From JAHQVI01 sp963727575 (GTDB taxonomy: Bacteria; Pseudomonadota; Alphaproteobacteria; Rhizobiales; Rhodomicrobiaceae), in contig CAVSIA010000027.1 in assembly GCA_963727575.1 (NCBI GenBank), positions 124,001 to 188,000 of the forward strand: a stretch of 64,000 nt of DNA. Direction: 5' to 3'. A program made the position numbers and the translations under genes. The notes beneath the pieces were generated by a model. It made no database searches. It had not been told where the DNA came from and saw nothing but the letters and a program-made list of their open reading frames with translations. Below, piece by piece: positions 37,427 to 45,480 of this stretch. Positions within the stretch are counted from its first letter, which is position 1; the number at the start of each line of letters is the position of its first letter.

Positions 37427-37597
37427 GGCCGAAATCGGGCATGGTCGACGAGGTTTTCGGATTCGGGTTGAAAAACCGGACGTCCGCGACCTCTGATTGT
37501 CGTCGATGCCTTAGGCGCCGTGTTTATTGCGGGAAAAGAGGTCAAATTAAGGCATTTTCCCACCGGCCATCATGGTGTAAGCGTTAGCCCTCAGGCT

Positions 37598-37687
37598 GGA
37601 TGGGTGGCCGAGTGGTTGAAGGCACCGGTCTTGAAAACCGGCAGGCGGGTGACCGTCTCGTGGGTTCGAATCCCACCCCATCCGCCA
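37598..37687 (+). tRNA. tRNA-Ser (anticodon TGA)
   Basis: The acceptor arms GGATGGG (37598-37604) and CCCATCC (37677-37683) pair, with discriminator G and encoded CCA at 37685-37687. The anticodon stem CCGGT/ACCGG encloses CTTGAAA, giving anticodon TGA (37632-37634), which reads UCN serine codons. A long variable arm (GGCGGGTGACCGTC region) and the T loop TTCGAAT complete a class II tRNA of 90 bases. Confidence 0.96.
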
Positions 37688-38011
37688 GCGTCGTGCGAAA
37701 TTTTCCAACTTATATCGGTGTTTAGGGAATTCGGGATCCACGTGTCGAGGTCACTCCGGCGGCCCGCGGAATTTACTCTGTCGTAATTCCGGCGCGTGGC
37801 GGTCATGCCGGATATCGCAGCCGCGAAACAAATGAGGTTGCGACGATTCGCGCACCCGGAAATGGGAATCCAAGCTCAGTCGGGGCAAAAAGAAGCTGCT
37901 CATCGGACGCTCTTGGCGGCCACCCTCGCTGCTCAAGGTGCCCAGCCGTCATCCCCAGATATAACGACCTTGCATCTTTAACGACGCCGCCGCGCCCCCT
38001 ATAGTGACGCC
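37688..38011. other. Non-coding region between tRNA-Ser and polA
   Basis: No gene is seen in these 324 bases. One weak inverted repeat (CGGAATT 37767-37773, AATTCCG 37785-37791) is present, without a T-tract. The polA promoter should lie here. Confidence 0.5.
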
Positions 38012-40999
38012 ATGACGGAAACAATGGACCACGACCCGAAAACGCAGGCCGCCTGCCGCTCTCCGCAGCCGGTCCAGCCCGGCGATCATGTCTACCTGAT
38101 CGACGGATCGACTTATATTTTCCGGGCTTATTTTGCGATGTTCAAAGCTGCGCAGGCGCGCGGCCGCGCCTTCACGCGCTCGGACGGAACGCCGGTCGGC
38201 GCGGTGATGACGTTCTGCAACATGCTTTGGAAGATTCTGCGCGAGGGGATCGATGGTGGACGGCCGTCGCATGTCGCCGTCATTTTCGATCACGCCGGCG
38301 AGAGCTTTCGCAATGAGCTGTACGACCAGTATAAGGCGAACAGAGACGCGCCGCCGGAGGAGCTGGTCCCGCAATTTCCCCTGATCCGCGATGCCGTTCG
38401 GGCGTTCGGCCTGCTGCCGATCGAGCAGAAGGGCTTCGAGGCCGACGACCTGATCGCGACCTACGCCAAGCAGGCCGTTGCGGCGGGCGCCACGGTGACG
38501 ATGGTGTCGGGCGACAAGGATATGATGCAACTCGTCGGGCCCGGGGTCTCCATGTATGATCCGATGCCCGGGAATGAGCGGCGCATCGGGCCGGATGAGG
38601 TCGTGGCGAAGTTCGGCGTCGGACCGGACCGCGTCGTCGACGTGCAGTCGCTCTGCGGGGACGCGACGGACAACGTTCCCGGCGTTCCCGGTATCGGCGT
38701 GAAGACCGCCGCGCAGCTCATCAGCGAATATGGCGATCTCGATACACTTCTCGCGAATGCGGCGAGCATCAAGCAGAACATGCGGCGGGAACGGCTGCTG
38801 CAATATGCCGACCAAGCCAGGCTGAGCCGTGAACTCGTGCGTCTGAAAGATGACGTCGATGTCGAGACGTCGCTAGACGGCACCTGCCTGACCGAGATCG
38901 ACCCCGGCCCGCTCCTCTCCTTCATGAGGGTCATGGAGTTTTCCACTCTGACCAAACGCGTTGCGGCCACTTTTGGAGTCGAATTGCCGGATGCCCCGGT
39001 CGTCGTCGGACAGGTCGACGTTACGGTCGTCTCCGTCGAGCCTTCCGAGGGTAGGCCGGCGCCGGCCAACGTGGAATCCATGCCTGCCGCTCTCGCGGTG
39101 AAGCGGCTCGCGGAATTGCGTGCGATCCCGATCGATGTGAAGTCGTATGAGACCGTGACGGATATCGACCGGCTTCACGAGTGGATCCGCGAGGCGTTGG
39201 AGCAGGGCTATGTCTGCATCGACACGGAGACGACGTCGCTAGACGCAATGCGTGCCGATCTGGCTGGTGTCTCTCTGGCGCTCGCGCCCGGCCGCGCCTG
39301 TTACGTGCCGCTCGGGCACCGGCGGGCGACCGACGGGCTCGATCTGGACGGCGGCGGAGACATCAAACAGATCCCGATGGATCAGGCGATCGCAGCCCTG
39401 AAGCCGCTCTTTGAATCCGACAGTGTGCTGAAGGTCGGGCAGAACCTTAAATACGACATCCAGGTCCTGGGCCGCTACGGAATACGCCTCGCGCCCATCG
39501 ACGACACGCTGCTGATGTCCTACGCGCTCGATTCCGGCATCGGATTGCATGGCATGGACGAGCTGGCCCAGCGCCATCTCGGGCACAAGCCGATCGCGTT
39601 CAAGGAGGTGGCCGGCAGCGGCAAGGCGCAAGTGACATTCGATCGGGTCGATGTGGCCAGGGCGACTGAATATGCCGCCGAGGATGCCGATGTGACGCTG
39701 CGGCTGTGGCAGGCCTTCGGGCCGCGGCTCGCCGCCGAAGGCATGGCGAGCGTTTATGAGCGCCTCGAACGGCCGCTGATTCATGTGCTTGCGGAAATGG
39801 AATGCGCGGGGGTGAAGGTCGACCCGGCCGTGCTGAAGCGACTTTCCGGCAAGTTCACCGAGTCCCTCGCCGGCCTTGAAAAGGAAATTTACTCGCTGGC
39901 CGGTGAGAATTTCAACGTCGGGTCGACCAAGCAGCTTTCGGACGTGCTGTTCGGCAAGCTAGGCTATTCCGGTGGCAAGAAGACCGGCAAGGGCGCGTGG
40001 AGCACCGGCGCCAACGTTCTTGAAGACCTCGCCAACAGCGAAAGCCTGACCGAGGACCAGAAGCGGCTACCCTTCAAGCTGCTCGAATGGCGTCAGCTTT
40101 CCAAGCTGAAGAGCACCTACACCGACACGATCCCGACCTTCATCAATCCGGGAACGGGTCGCGTCCATACCTGCTACACCCTGGCGGCGACATCGACGGG
40201 GCGTCTGGCTTCGACGGAGCCGAATCTGCAAAACATTCCGATTCGCACGGCGGAAGGCCGTCAGATACGAACCGCCTTCATCGCAGAGCCGGGGCACAAG
40301 CTGATATCGGCGGACTATAGCCAGATCGAGTTGCGCGTGTTAGCCCATGTCGCCGACATCGCCGCACTGAAGCAGGCGTTCGCCGACGACCTCGACATCC
40401 ACGCCATGACCGCGTCGGAAATGTTCGGGGTGCCCATCAAGGACATGCCCTCCGAAGTCCGCCGCCGGGCGAAGGCGATCAATTTCGGCATCATCTATGG
40501 CATCTCTGCATTCGGTCTCGCGCAGAATCTGAGCATCTCGCGGAGCGAGGCCGGCGATTATATTTCCAAATATTTTGAACGTTTTCCCGGCATCCGCGAC
40601 TACATGCAGGAGACCAAGGATACGGCAAGGCAGAAGGGGTATGTGGAAACGGTCTTCGGCCGCCGCATTCACTTTCCGGAGATCAACAGCTCGAACCGGG
40701 CGATGAAGAGCTTCTTCGAACGCGCAGCGATCAACGCGCCGATTCAGGGGACTGCCGCGGATGTAATCCGCCGGGCGATGATCCGCATGCCGGACGCGCT
40801 CGCCGATGCGGGCCTGTCGGCACGGATGTTGCTCCAGGTTCACGACGAACTGGTGTTCGAGGCAAGCGACGACGAGACGGATCGGACGATCGAGGTGGCG
40901 ACCCGGATGATGGAGCGCGCGGCGGAACCGGCCGTTGTTTTGTCGGTGCCGCTGAGGGTCGATGCGCGCGCCGCATTGAACTGGGACGAGGCGCATTAG
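38012..40999 (+). CDS. polA: DNA polymerase I
   Basis: A 995-residue repair and Okazaki-processing polymerase. The 5'-3' exonuclease domain starts VYLIDGSTYIFRAYFAM and includes EADDLIATYAKQA, SGDKDMMQLV and CGDATDNVPGVPGIGVKTAAQL. The 3'-5' proofreading domain keeps its carboxylates (CIDTETTSLDAM near residue 400; YAAEDADVTLRLW). The polymerase domain has TGRLASTEPNLQNIPIRT, SADYSQIELRVLAHVA near 768, RRRAKAINFGIIYG and LQVHDELVFE near 941. All three activities look intact and there are no frame errors. Confidence 0.97.
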   Translation: MTETMDHDPKTQAACRSPQPVQPGDHVYLIDGSTYIFRAYFAMFKAAQARGRAFTRSDGTPVGAVMTFCNMLWKILREGIDGGRPSHVAVIFDHAGESFRNELYDQYKANRDAPPEELVPQFPLIRDAVRAFGLLPIEQKGFEADDLIATYAKQAVAAGATVTMVSGDKDMMQLVGPGVSMYDPMPGNERRIGPDEVVAKFGVGPDRVVDVQSLCGDATDNVPGVPGIGVKTAAQLISEYGDLDTLLANAASIKQNMRRERLLQYADQARLSRELVRLKDDVDVETSLDGTCLTEIDPGPLLSFMRVMEFSTLTKRVAATFGVELPDAPVVVGQVDVTVVSVEPSEGRPAPANVESMPAALAVKRLAELRAIPIDVKSYETVTDIDRLHEWIREALEQGYVCIDTETTSLDAMRADLAGVSLALAPGRACYVPLGHRRATDGLDLDGGGDIKQIPMDQAIAALKPLFESDSVLKVGQNLKYDIQVLGRYGIRLAPIDDTLLMSYALDSGIGLHGMDELAQRHLGHKPIAFKEVAGSGKAQVTFDRVDVARATEYAAEDADVTLRLWQAFGPRLAAEGMASVYERLERPLIHVLAEMECAGVKVDPAVLKRLSGKFTESLAGLEKEIYSLAGENFNVGSTKQLSDVLFGKLGYSGGKKTGKGAWSTGANVLEDLANSESLTEDQKRLPFKLLEWRQLSKLKSTYTDTIPTFINPGTGRVHTCYTLAATSTGRLASTEPNLQNIPIRTAEGRQIRTAFIAEPGHKLISADYSQIELRVLAHVADIAALKQAFADDLDIHAMTASEMFGVPIKDMPSEVRRRAKAINFGIIYGISAFGLAQNLSISRSEAGDYISKYFERFPGIRDYMQETKDTARQKGYVETVFGRRIHFPEINSSNRAMKSFFERAAINAPIQGTAADVIRRAMIRMPDALADAGLSARMLLQVHDELVFEASDDETDRTIEVATRMMERAAEPAVVLSVPLRVDARAALNWDEAH

Positions 41000-41134
41000 C
41001 GGGAATTATTCAATGTGCATTCAGCGGGCGGCGTCGAATATCGCGTCATAGCAATCGCTTCTAACAACACGTTGCGCGCAACCGCACGAGGTGACGGGAG
41101 CGGCGGGTCACATGAGTAAGGGGAGGCCAGGAAC

Positions 41135-41761
41135 ATGCAGCAGGCGCAGGCTCAGTCGATGGGATTTTGGAAGCCCGCCGCTTTAAGTGGGGCGCTGCTT
41201 ACGGCGATTGGTTTCTACGAGCCGATGAAGGATCTCTATCTGAAGGTATACGATCCCGATTATAAGGGGGTTGTGTCCGTCACCATGGCCGAACAGCAGC
41301 TCAAGCTTGCGGATCAGAACGCCGAGTGTTTTCTCGAGATGAAGCGTTCGAAGGTGAAGCTGAATGACGCCATCGCGATCTCCTACGGCGCGTGTCCGAA
41401 CAGCAACATTCATATCGGCGTCTACCCGAAGGGCAAGCCTGCCTATCAGCGGTGGATCGAGCCCAATCGCGAGCAGGATCTTGCGCGGATGTCCGGCTGG
41501 TTCTCAAGTGCGTTTGCCGGATTTTCCGGAACCGTTTCGCAGCCGCAGACTGGGGCGAGCGCACTGATCCCAGCGCAGGTCGAGCTGAAAACGATGTGCC
41601 AGCAGTTCCAGGACAAAGATCGGCGTAAGGTCATCCGCATTACCGACGAGGGCGGGCAATGCTATTTCGAGCGCGTCAATATCCTGAGCGGCGTCGTTGA
41701 GGTCAGGGAAAAGTCCGCTTGCGACGCGCAATGCCCTGCCGAAGCGGCGAAATATAATTGA
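41135..41761 (+). CDS. Hypothetical protein with N-terminal hydrophobic segment
   Basis: A 208-residue protein I do not recognise. A strong GGGGAGG site precedes the ATG at 41135. Residues about 11-28 (WKPAALSGALLTAIGFY) are hydrophobic and could be a membrane anchor. The rest is polar, with cysteines at about 65, 87, 156, 176, 194 and 198. These include a C-terminal CDAQCP, so a periplasmic disulfide-bonded domain is possible. It lies alone between polA and sufE, 30 bases before the latter. Confidence 0.7.
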   Translation: MQQAQAQSMGFWKPAALSGALLTAIGFYEPMKDLYLKVYDPDYKGVVSVTMAEQQLKLADQNAECFLEMKRSKVKLNDAIAISYGACPNSNIHIGVYPKGKPAYQRWIEPNREQDLARMSGWFSSAFAGFSGTVSQPQTGASALIPAQVELKTMCQQFQDKDRRKVIRITDEGGQCYFERVNILSGVVEVREKSACDAQCPAEAAKYN

Positions 41762-41791
41762 AAATCGAACCGGCAGGCGCATATCACGGGT

Positions 41792-42247
41792 ATGAGCCTG
41801 CAATCGGCAAAGATGACTTCGATCGACGAGATCCTTGAGAACTTCGAGCTCCTTGATGACTGGGAGGACCGATACCGCTACGTCATTGAGCTGGGCAATA
41901 TGCTTGAGCCGCTCAGCGAAGCCGAGCATGCGGCCGAGTACAAGGTCAGAGGTTGCGCCAGTCAGGTCTGGCTGGTTTCCAAAGTCGAAGGCAGCCGCGA
42001 TGCGCCGCGGCTATCATTCCGCGGAGACAGCGACGCGCATATCGTCCGTGGACTGATTGCCATTCTGCTGGCTATCTATTCGGGCAAGGCGCCGGGTGAC
42101 ATTCTGAGTTTCGATGCTCAGGCGCTCTTCGCCCGGATGGGGTTGAAAGAACATCTGACGCAGCAGCGATCCAACGGCCTCGCATCGATGATCGAGCGGA
42201 TTCGCGCCGATGCTGCGACCCTAGGAAACGCAAGCCACGTATCATGA
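41792..42247 (+). CDS. sufE: SufE-like sulfur acceptor for Fe-S cluster assembly
   Basis: SufE accepts persulfide sulfur from the cysteine desulfurase SufS and passes it to the SUF scaffold. The protein has 151 residues. DEILENFELLDDWEDRYRYVIELGN is followed by the active-site loop EYKVRGCASQVWL, whose Cys carries the sulfur, and HIVRGLIAILLAIYSGK. An internal ATG at 41813 (MTSIDEI) is an alternative start that fits the family equally well. Its stop shares the palindrome TCATGA with the stop of the convergent DUF6456 gene. No other suf gene is nearby. Confidence 0.94.
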   Translation: MSLQSAKMTSIDEILENFELLDDWEDRYRYVIELGNMLEPLSEAEHAAEYKVRGCASQVWLVSKVEGSRDAPRLSFRGDSDAHIVRGLIAILLAIYSGKAPGDILSFDAQALFARMGLKEHLTQQRSNGLASMIERIRADAATLGNASHVS

Positions 42248-43093
42248 GCCGCTTCGTCCGCTACGGATTTCCGGACGGAAGTCATCCGCTCCCCAATGCA
42301 ACGATGCCCGCCTGCCGCTCTTATGGAGCGCTCTATCGCTGACCAGCCCGTAATGGCGCGCCAGGCTGGTCAATGCGATCTGCAGCACGACCTTGCCGGA
42401 TCGCTGCGGCCATCCTTCCGTTTTCTCGGCCTCCTCGATACCCTTGAGATGACAGCAGACGTCGACGAGAACGCCGCACAATTCCGGTCCGACGGCCGCA
42501 AGCGCGCGGACCACCCGTTGCCGTGCCGCGAGCACGTTGTCCTGCATTCCTGTGGCATCATTTGCTCCAGAGTTGGACGAGGATTGTGCGGCCGGGCTCC
42601 AGCTTGCCGTGACGCGGGCGGTAAGTCCTGCGAACTGATAGTCCATACGTAATCGCTCGCCGGCTTCGACCTGATAGGGTGCGAGCAAAGGTACGCCGTT
42701 CTTGTCCTTACGATTTGCCAGCCACCGGAGCGGGCTTTCGGAATCGTTGACCACGGCTGGCCGGCGGCTGCCTTCGACATCGATGACACGAATCCGCCGT
42801 TCCTGATGCTGCGCCTGGAACTCATCGCCAGCCGAGAGGCGCCGCCGCACCCAGTTCACGCCAGCTTGCGAGATGCGATAGCCTTCAGCAGATGGCTCGA
42901 TCCGTCCGTCGGATAACCACTCCCTAACCAGCCTAAGCGAAATATGCGGCGTTTTGAGGCAGATTGCGCCCTCGGAAATGAGGACCGCGCAGATGTGTTG
43001 CTGAGGGTCCTCCTGAACCGGCTTTTGCACCCGAAGCCAGCAATTTTGCTTCGCCAACCGTCGAAATATCGCCAAAACTTTGTTATCATTCAT
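42242..43093 (-). CDS. DUF6456-type helical protein
   Basis: A roughly 283-residue protein. The N-terminal 90 residues look like a winged helix (LKTPHISLRLVREWLSDGRIEPSAEGYRISQAGVNWVRR). The C-terminal half has SPLRWLANRKDKNGVPLLAPYQVEAGERLRMDYQFAGL, then ARQRVVRALAAVGPELCGVLVDVCCHLKGIEEAEK and GWPQRSGKVVLQIALTSLARHYGL, which match the DUF6456 pattern of alphaproteobacteria. No characterised function is known to me. The ATG at 43093 lacks a clear ribosome-binding site. A GTG at 43165 would overlap the upstream DnaA-like gene and add 24 residues. Both genes are on the same strand and probably co-transcribed. Confidence 0.75.
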   Translation of the reverse strand: MNDNKVLAIFRRLAKQNCWLRVQKPVQEDPQQHICAVLISEGAICLKTPHISLRLVREWLSDGRIEPSAEGYRISQAGVNWVRRRLSAGDEFQAQHQERRIRVIDVEGSRRPAVVNDSESPLRWLANRKDKNGVPLLAPYQVEAGERLRMDYQFAGLTARVTASWSPAAQSSSNSGANDATGMQDNVLAARQRVVRALAAVGPELCGVLVDVCCHLKGIEEAEKTEGWPQRSGKVVLQIALTSLARHYGLVSDRALHKSGRRASLHWGADDFRPEIRSGRSGS

Positions 43094-43146
43094 GTTTTTT
43101 GGTGTGCTAAATTGTGAATACAATTGCTCGAATTGTTGCCATCGGC

Positions 43147-43527
43147 CTAGGGTCGCTTGAAGCACAGGCTGGGCAACACCGCCTCGAGGGCGGAGAGGGC
43201 GCGATCCAAGACCGGATCATCTCTCAGATCCTCGATCAAGGCGCATGCGTGGGCAACTGTGGTCCGATCGCGCGCAAAGATCGAGCCGACCTCGGTGTAG
43301 TTCAGGCCGAATGCCACATGCGCAAGGTACATCGCCATCTGGCGGGCAAGCGCTGTGGGCATCTCACGGTGTCGGGATCTGAGATATGAGGGCGCGATTC
43401 CGAAGGCCGAAAGCGAACAGTTTTCGAGGAGGCTGTGAATGTGACTACTATATATTGATATATAAGGTACGATCTCATACAAATGCGCCAGCGGTGCGAC
43501 GCCTTTTGTAACCTCAGGGAAGTTCAC
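43147..43527 (-). CDS. Small protein with a DnaA domain IV-like helix-turn-helix
   Basis: A 126-residue protein whose C-terminal 70 residues (SRHREMPTALARQMAMYLAHVAFGLNYTEVGSIF...TTVAHACALIEDLRDD) match the DNA-binding domain IV of DnaA, including the R-A-x-Q-x-A-M-Y-L helix and the D-R-T-T-V-x-H-A recognition signature. The AAA+ domain of DnaA is absent. The family is known from Hyphomicrobiales as annotated HTH proteins. By inference it may bind DnaA-box-like sites. The GTG at 43527 has GGGGAGA at good spacing; an in-frame GTG at 43545 is less well placed. It lies directly upstream of the DUF6456 gene. Confidence 0.82.
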   Translation of the reverse strand: MNFPEVTKGVAPLAHLYEIVPYISIYSSHIHSLLENCSLSAFGIAPSYLRSRHREMPTALARQMAMYLAHVAFGLNYTEVGSIFARDRTTVAHACALIEDLRDDPVLDRALSALEAVLPSLCFKRP

Positions 43528-43708
43528 CAAACCAAATCTCCCCACTTAGCTTCGAATGATCAACTCACGTTCGGAACCATCGCAACGCCGCTGAAAGCGG
43601 AATTGAATGTTCCTTGGATCTCTAAAATTTACGGCAAAAGTTAAATACGGGGATAAAACAATCTCAAAAAATCTCGTCTACAGTGAAAAAACAGTAAGAG
43701 TACGCGAG

Positions 43709-44203
43709 ATGCAAACCAGAATACGAGAATTCCGTAAGCTTCGAGGCATGACGCTCAAGGAGCTCGCGGACAAAATCAGTACCACTCCCCAGACCGTTCA
43801 ACGGCTGGAAACGGCGAATATGACCGTGTCCACCGATTGGCTGGAGAAGATCGCACGCGCCCTGCTCGTTGAGCCGGCGGATCTTCTCGGCACGCGGTCA
43901 AGCCGGGAAATTCAGCTCATCGGCCGTATCGGTGAGCATGGGCGGATCAACCGCGTCCAGCAGGAGCAAAACTCCATCATTCATCTGGACGTGCCCGCCG
44001 ATAACCCGATCGCCGCACGCCTTGACGCGACCATCGGATATTTCGATGCCGGTACAGTGCTGATCGCAAACCGGTTCCGAAGCGAGGATCTCGACAACGC
44101 CCATGGTGTCGATTGCCTCGTGGCGGTGGCGGACGGCCCGATCTTGCTGCGCAAGCTTATCCGTGGACGCAATCACGGCTGGACCCTCATCCCGATACGA
44201 TAA
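43709..44203 (+). CDS. XRE-type helix-turn-helix regulator with C-terminal sensor domain
   Basis: A 164-residue regulator. The HTH is IREFRKLRGMTLKELADKISTTPQTVQRLETANMTVSTDWLEKIARAL (residues about 5-55). The C-terminal 100 residues are beta-rich (IQLIGRIGEHGRIN, then VDCLVAVADGPILLRKLIRG). They resemble the S24-like effector part of phage-type repressors, but no Ser-Lys protease pair is recognisable. The start at the ATG at 43709 is chosen because upstream in-frame text is AT-rich and unlike a protein. It is divergent from the DnaA-like gene, and the two may share control. Confidence 0.82.
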   Translation: MQTRIREFRKLRGMTLKELADKISTTPQTVQRLETANMTVSTDWLEKIARALLVEPADLLGTRSSREIQLIGRIGEHGRINRVQQEQNSIIHLDVPADNPIAARLDATIGYFDAGTVLIANRFRSEDLDNAHGVDCLVAVADGPILLRKLIRGRNHGWTLIPIR

Positions 44204-44365
44204 CGGCGCTGAGATTCAATACGACCAAATTATTGACTGGGCAGCCCGGATTATAATGGCCATAAAGTATTTTTAAGCTATTACGCAGAAAGAGACGCCA
44301 ACTTATCCCCGCCACCGCAGGTCATGAGAAGCTCACCGTGTATTTGAACGGAGTGCTTTTAGCTC

Positions 44366-44839
44366 ATGCAATTCGCAAACGGGAAGCCGAAAAACAAAAC
44401 CTCTTCTTTTCATTCGATTCCGACACACAAACCTTTTCAACGTGAAAGCGAGCTCCCCAAGCTGATTGGTATCTGGCCGTCGGATTTGGAGGATACCTCG
44501 CTCGAAAATGCTGCAAAGATCGTTGCGCTGCTTCGCAAGATGTTACGTGCGGAGCGGCAGCGCGGACGCACCGGCCACTGGGCCTACGATCTCAATCGTC
44601 ACCTGACGCTCGCCGAAGCGCTCAAAGCCGAAAGAGAGCGCCTGCGCAATCTTGGGCAGGCATCAGGCTCGGGGAGCGAGGCACGAGTCATTTCCACCGC
44701 ATCGCTCTCGCGGGTGGCCGATCGAACCCAGCGGATCAAATCAAGAAAGCGGGCGGCGGAAATTGCCAGTCGGCTGTCAGCTCGCGTTTTTCTGCGAGCC
44801 GCCGGAGCTGTTGAGCTCATAAGCGATGCTGACGGGTAG
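44366..44839 (+). CDS. Conserved hypothetical protein, basic and helical
   Basis: A 157-residue basic protein. The core LPKLIGIWPSDLEDTSLENAAKIVALLRKMLRAERQRGRTGHWAYDLNRHLTLAEALKAERERL is well organised and looks like a family block. The rest is helical with many Arg and Lys residues. No function is known to me. A GGAG lies 12 bases before the ATG. Its last 63 bases overlap the end of the convergent PAS gene. Confidence 0.7.
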   Translation: MQFANGKPKNKTSSFHSIPTHKPFQRESELPKLIGIWPSDLEDTSLENAAKIVALLRKMLRAERQRGRTGHWAYDLNRHLTLAEALKAERERLRNLGQASGSGSEARVISTASLSRVADRTQRIKSRKRAAEIASRLSARVFLRAAGAVELISDADG

Positions 44840-45286
44840 AGAAACATCGTGGCAGAGGATGCGGTTCACGCGATTGTTGTCATCCGAAAGAGGCAGGCGC
44901 ATCCAGAACAGGACAATGTGATCGCGTTCGGCCACCGGACCTTTGACGGCGCCCTGCATTGGGACCCGATCCTCAATGACCTTGCGGTAAACCGTTAACC
45001 AGTATTGGCGTTTTTCGCCGAATTCGAGATCGAAGACCGACCTGCCCGTGACCTCCTGGCCGAAGATGTCCCGGATGCGGGTGCCGGCCAGCCGATAGAT
45101 CAGCTTTTCCGGTTGCGGCCCAGCTTCGAGAATGCTCACGCCAGGAAGAAGCGTAGGGATTGCAGCCGGATTTATGCTCGCACGCGTGGGCAATCCGTCG
45201 CCTACGGCGCATCTGCGCCAATAGTCGAACAGCTCCCGCTGCTCGCGAATAACGAGCTGTGCCCGAAAAGCAAGTTCGGACAGCAT
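44777..45286 (-). CDS. PAS_5 domain protein
   Basis: A 169-residue protein that is almost entirely one PAS_5-type domain: LFDYWRRCAVGDGLPTRASINPAAIPTLLPGVSILEAG, then YRLAGTRIRDIFGQEVTGRSVFDLEF. These proteins are common in Hyphomicrobiales and have no output domain, so they may act through partners. GAGGGGG precedes the ATG. The 3' end overlaps the convergent gene by 63 bases. Confidence 0.85.
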   Translation of the reverse strand: MLSELAFRAQLVIREQRELFDYWRRCAVGDGLPTRASINPAAIPTLLPGVSILEAGPQPEKLIYRLAGTRIRDIFGQEVTGRSVFDLEFGEKRQYWLTVYRKVIEDRVPMQGAVKGPVAERDHIVLFWMRLPLSDDNNRVNRILCHDVSLPVSIAYELNSSGGSQKNAS

Positions 45287-45480
45287 CTGGCCCCCTCGAT
45301 TTGCTAAAGTGTAGCGTCGGTCCGCCCCCGAGCCACCTTTTTCAAAAACTATGCGTGATTTGCTGGAGCAGGTGCAAGTTCAACATTGGTTAAAAATTCG
45401 ATAATTCCAGACAGCATCCTGTGGATCGAACTTTAGCCCCCGCGCTGTGGCCGAAATGCGCCGGAGGCCGAGAATCTGGA

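Noticed and set aside
45287..45480. A regulatory RNA or riboswitch near the B12-dependent mutase gene
   Set aside because: The gap is downstream of the mutase gene, and the 5' side (47467-47572) is too short and lacks a B12-box-like sequence.
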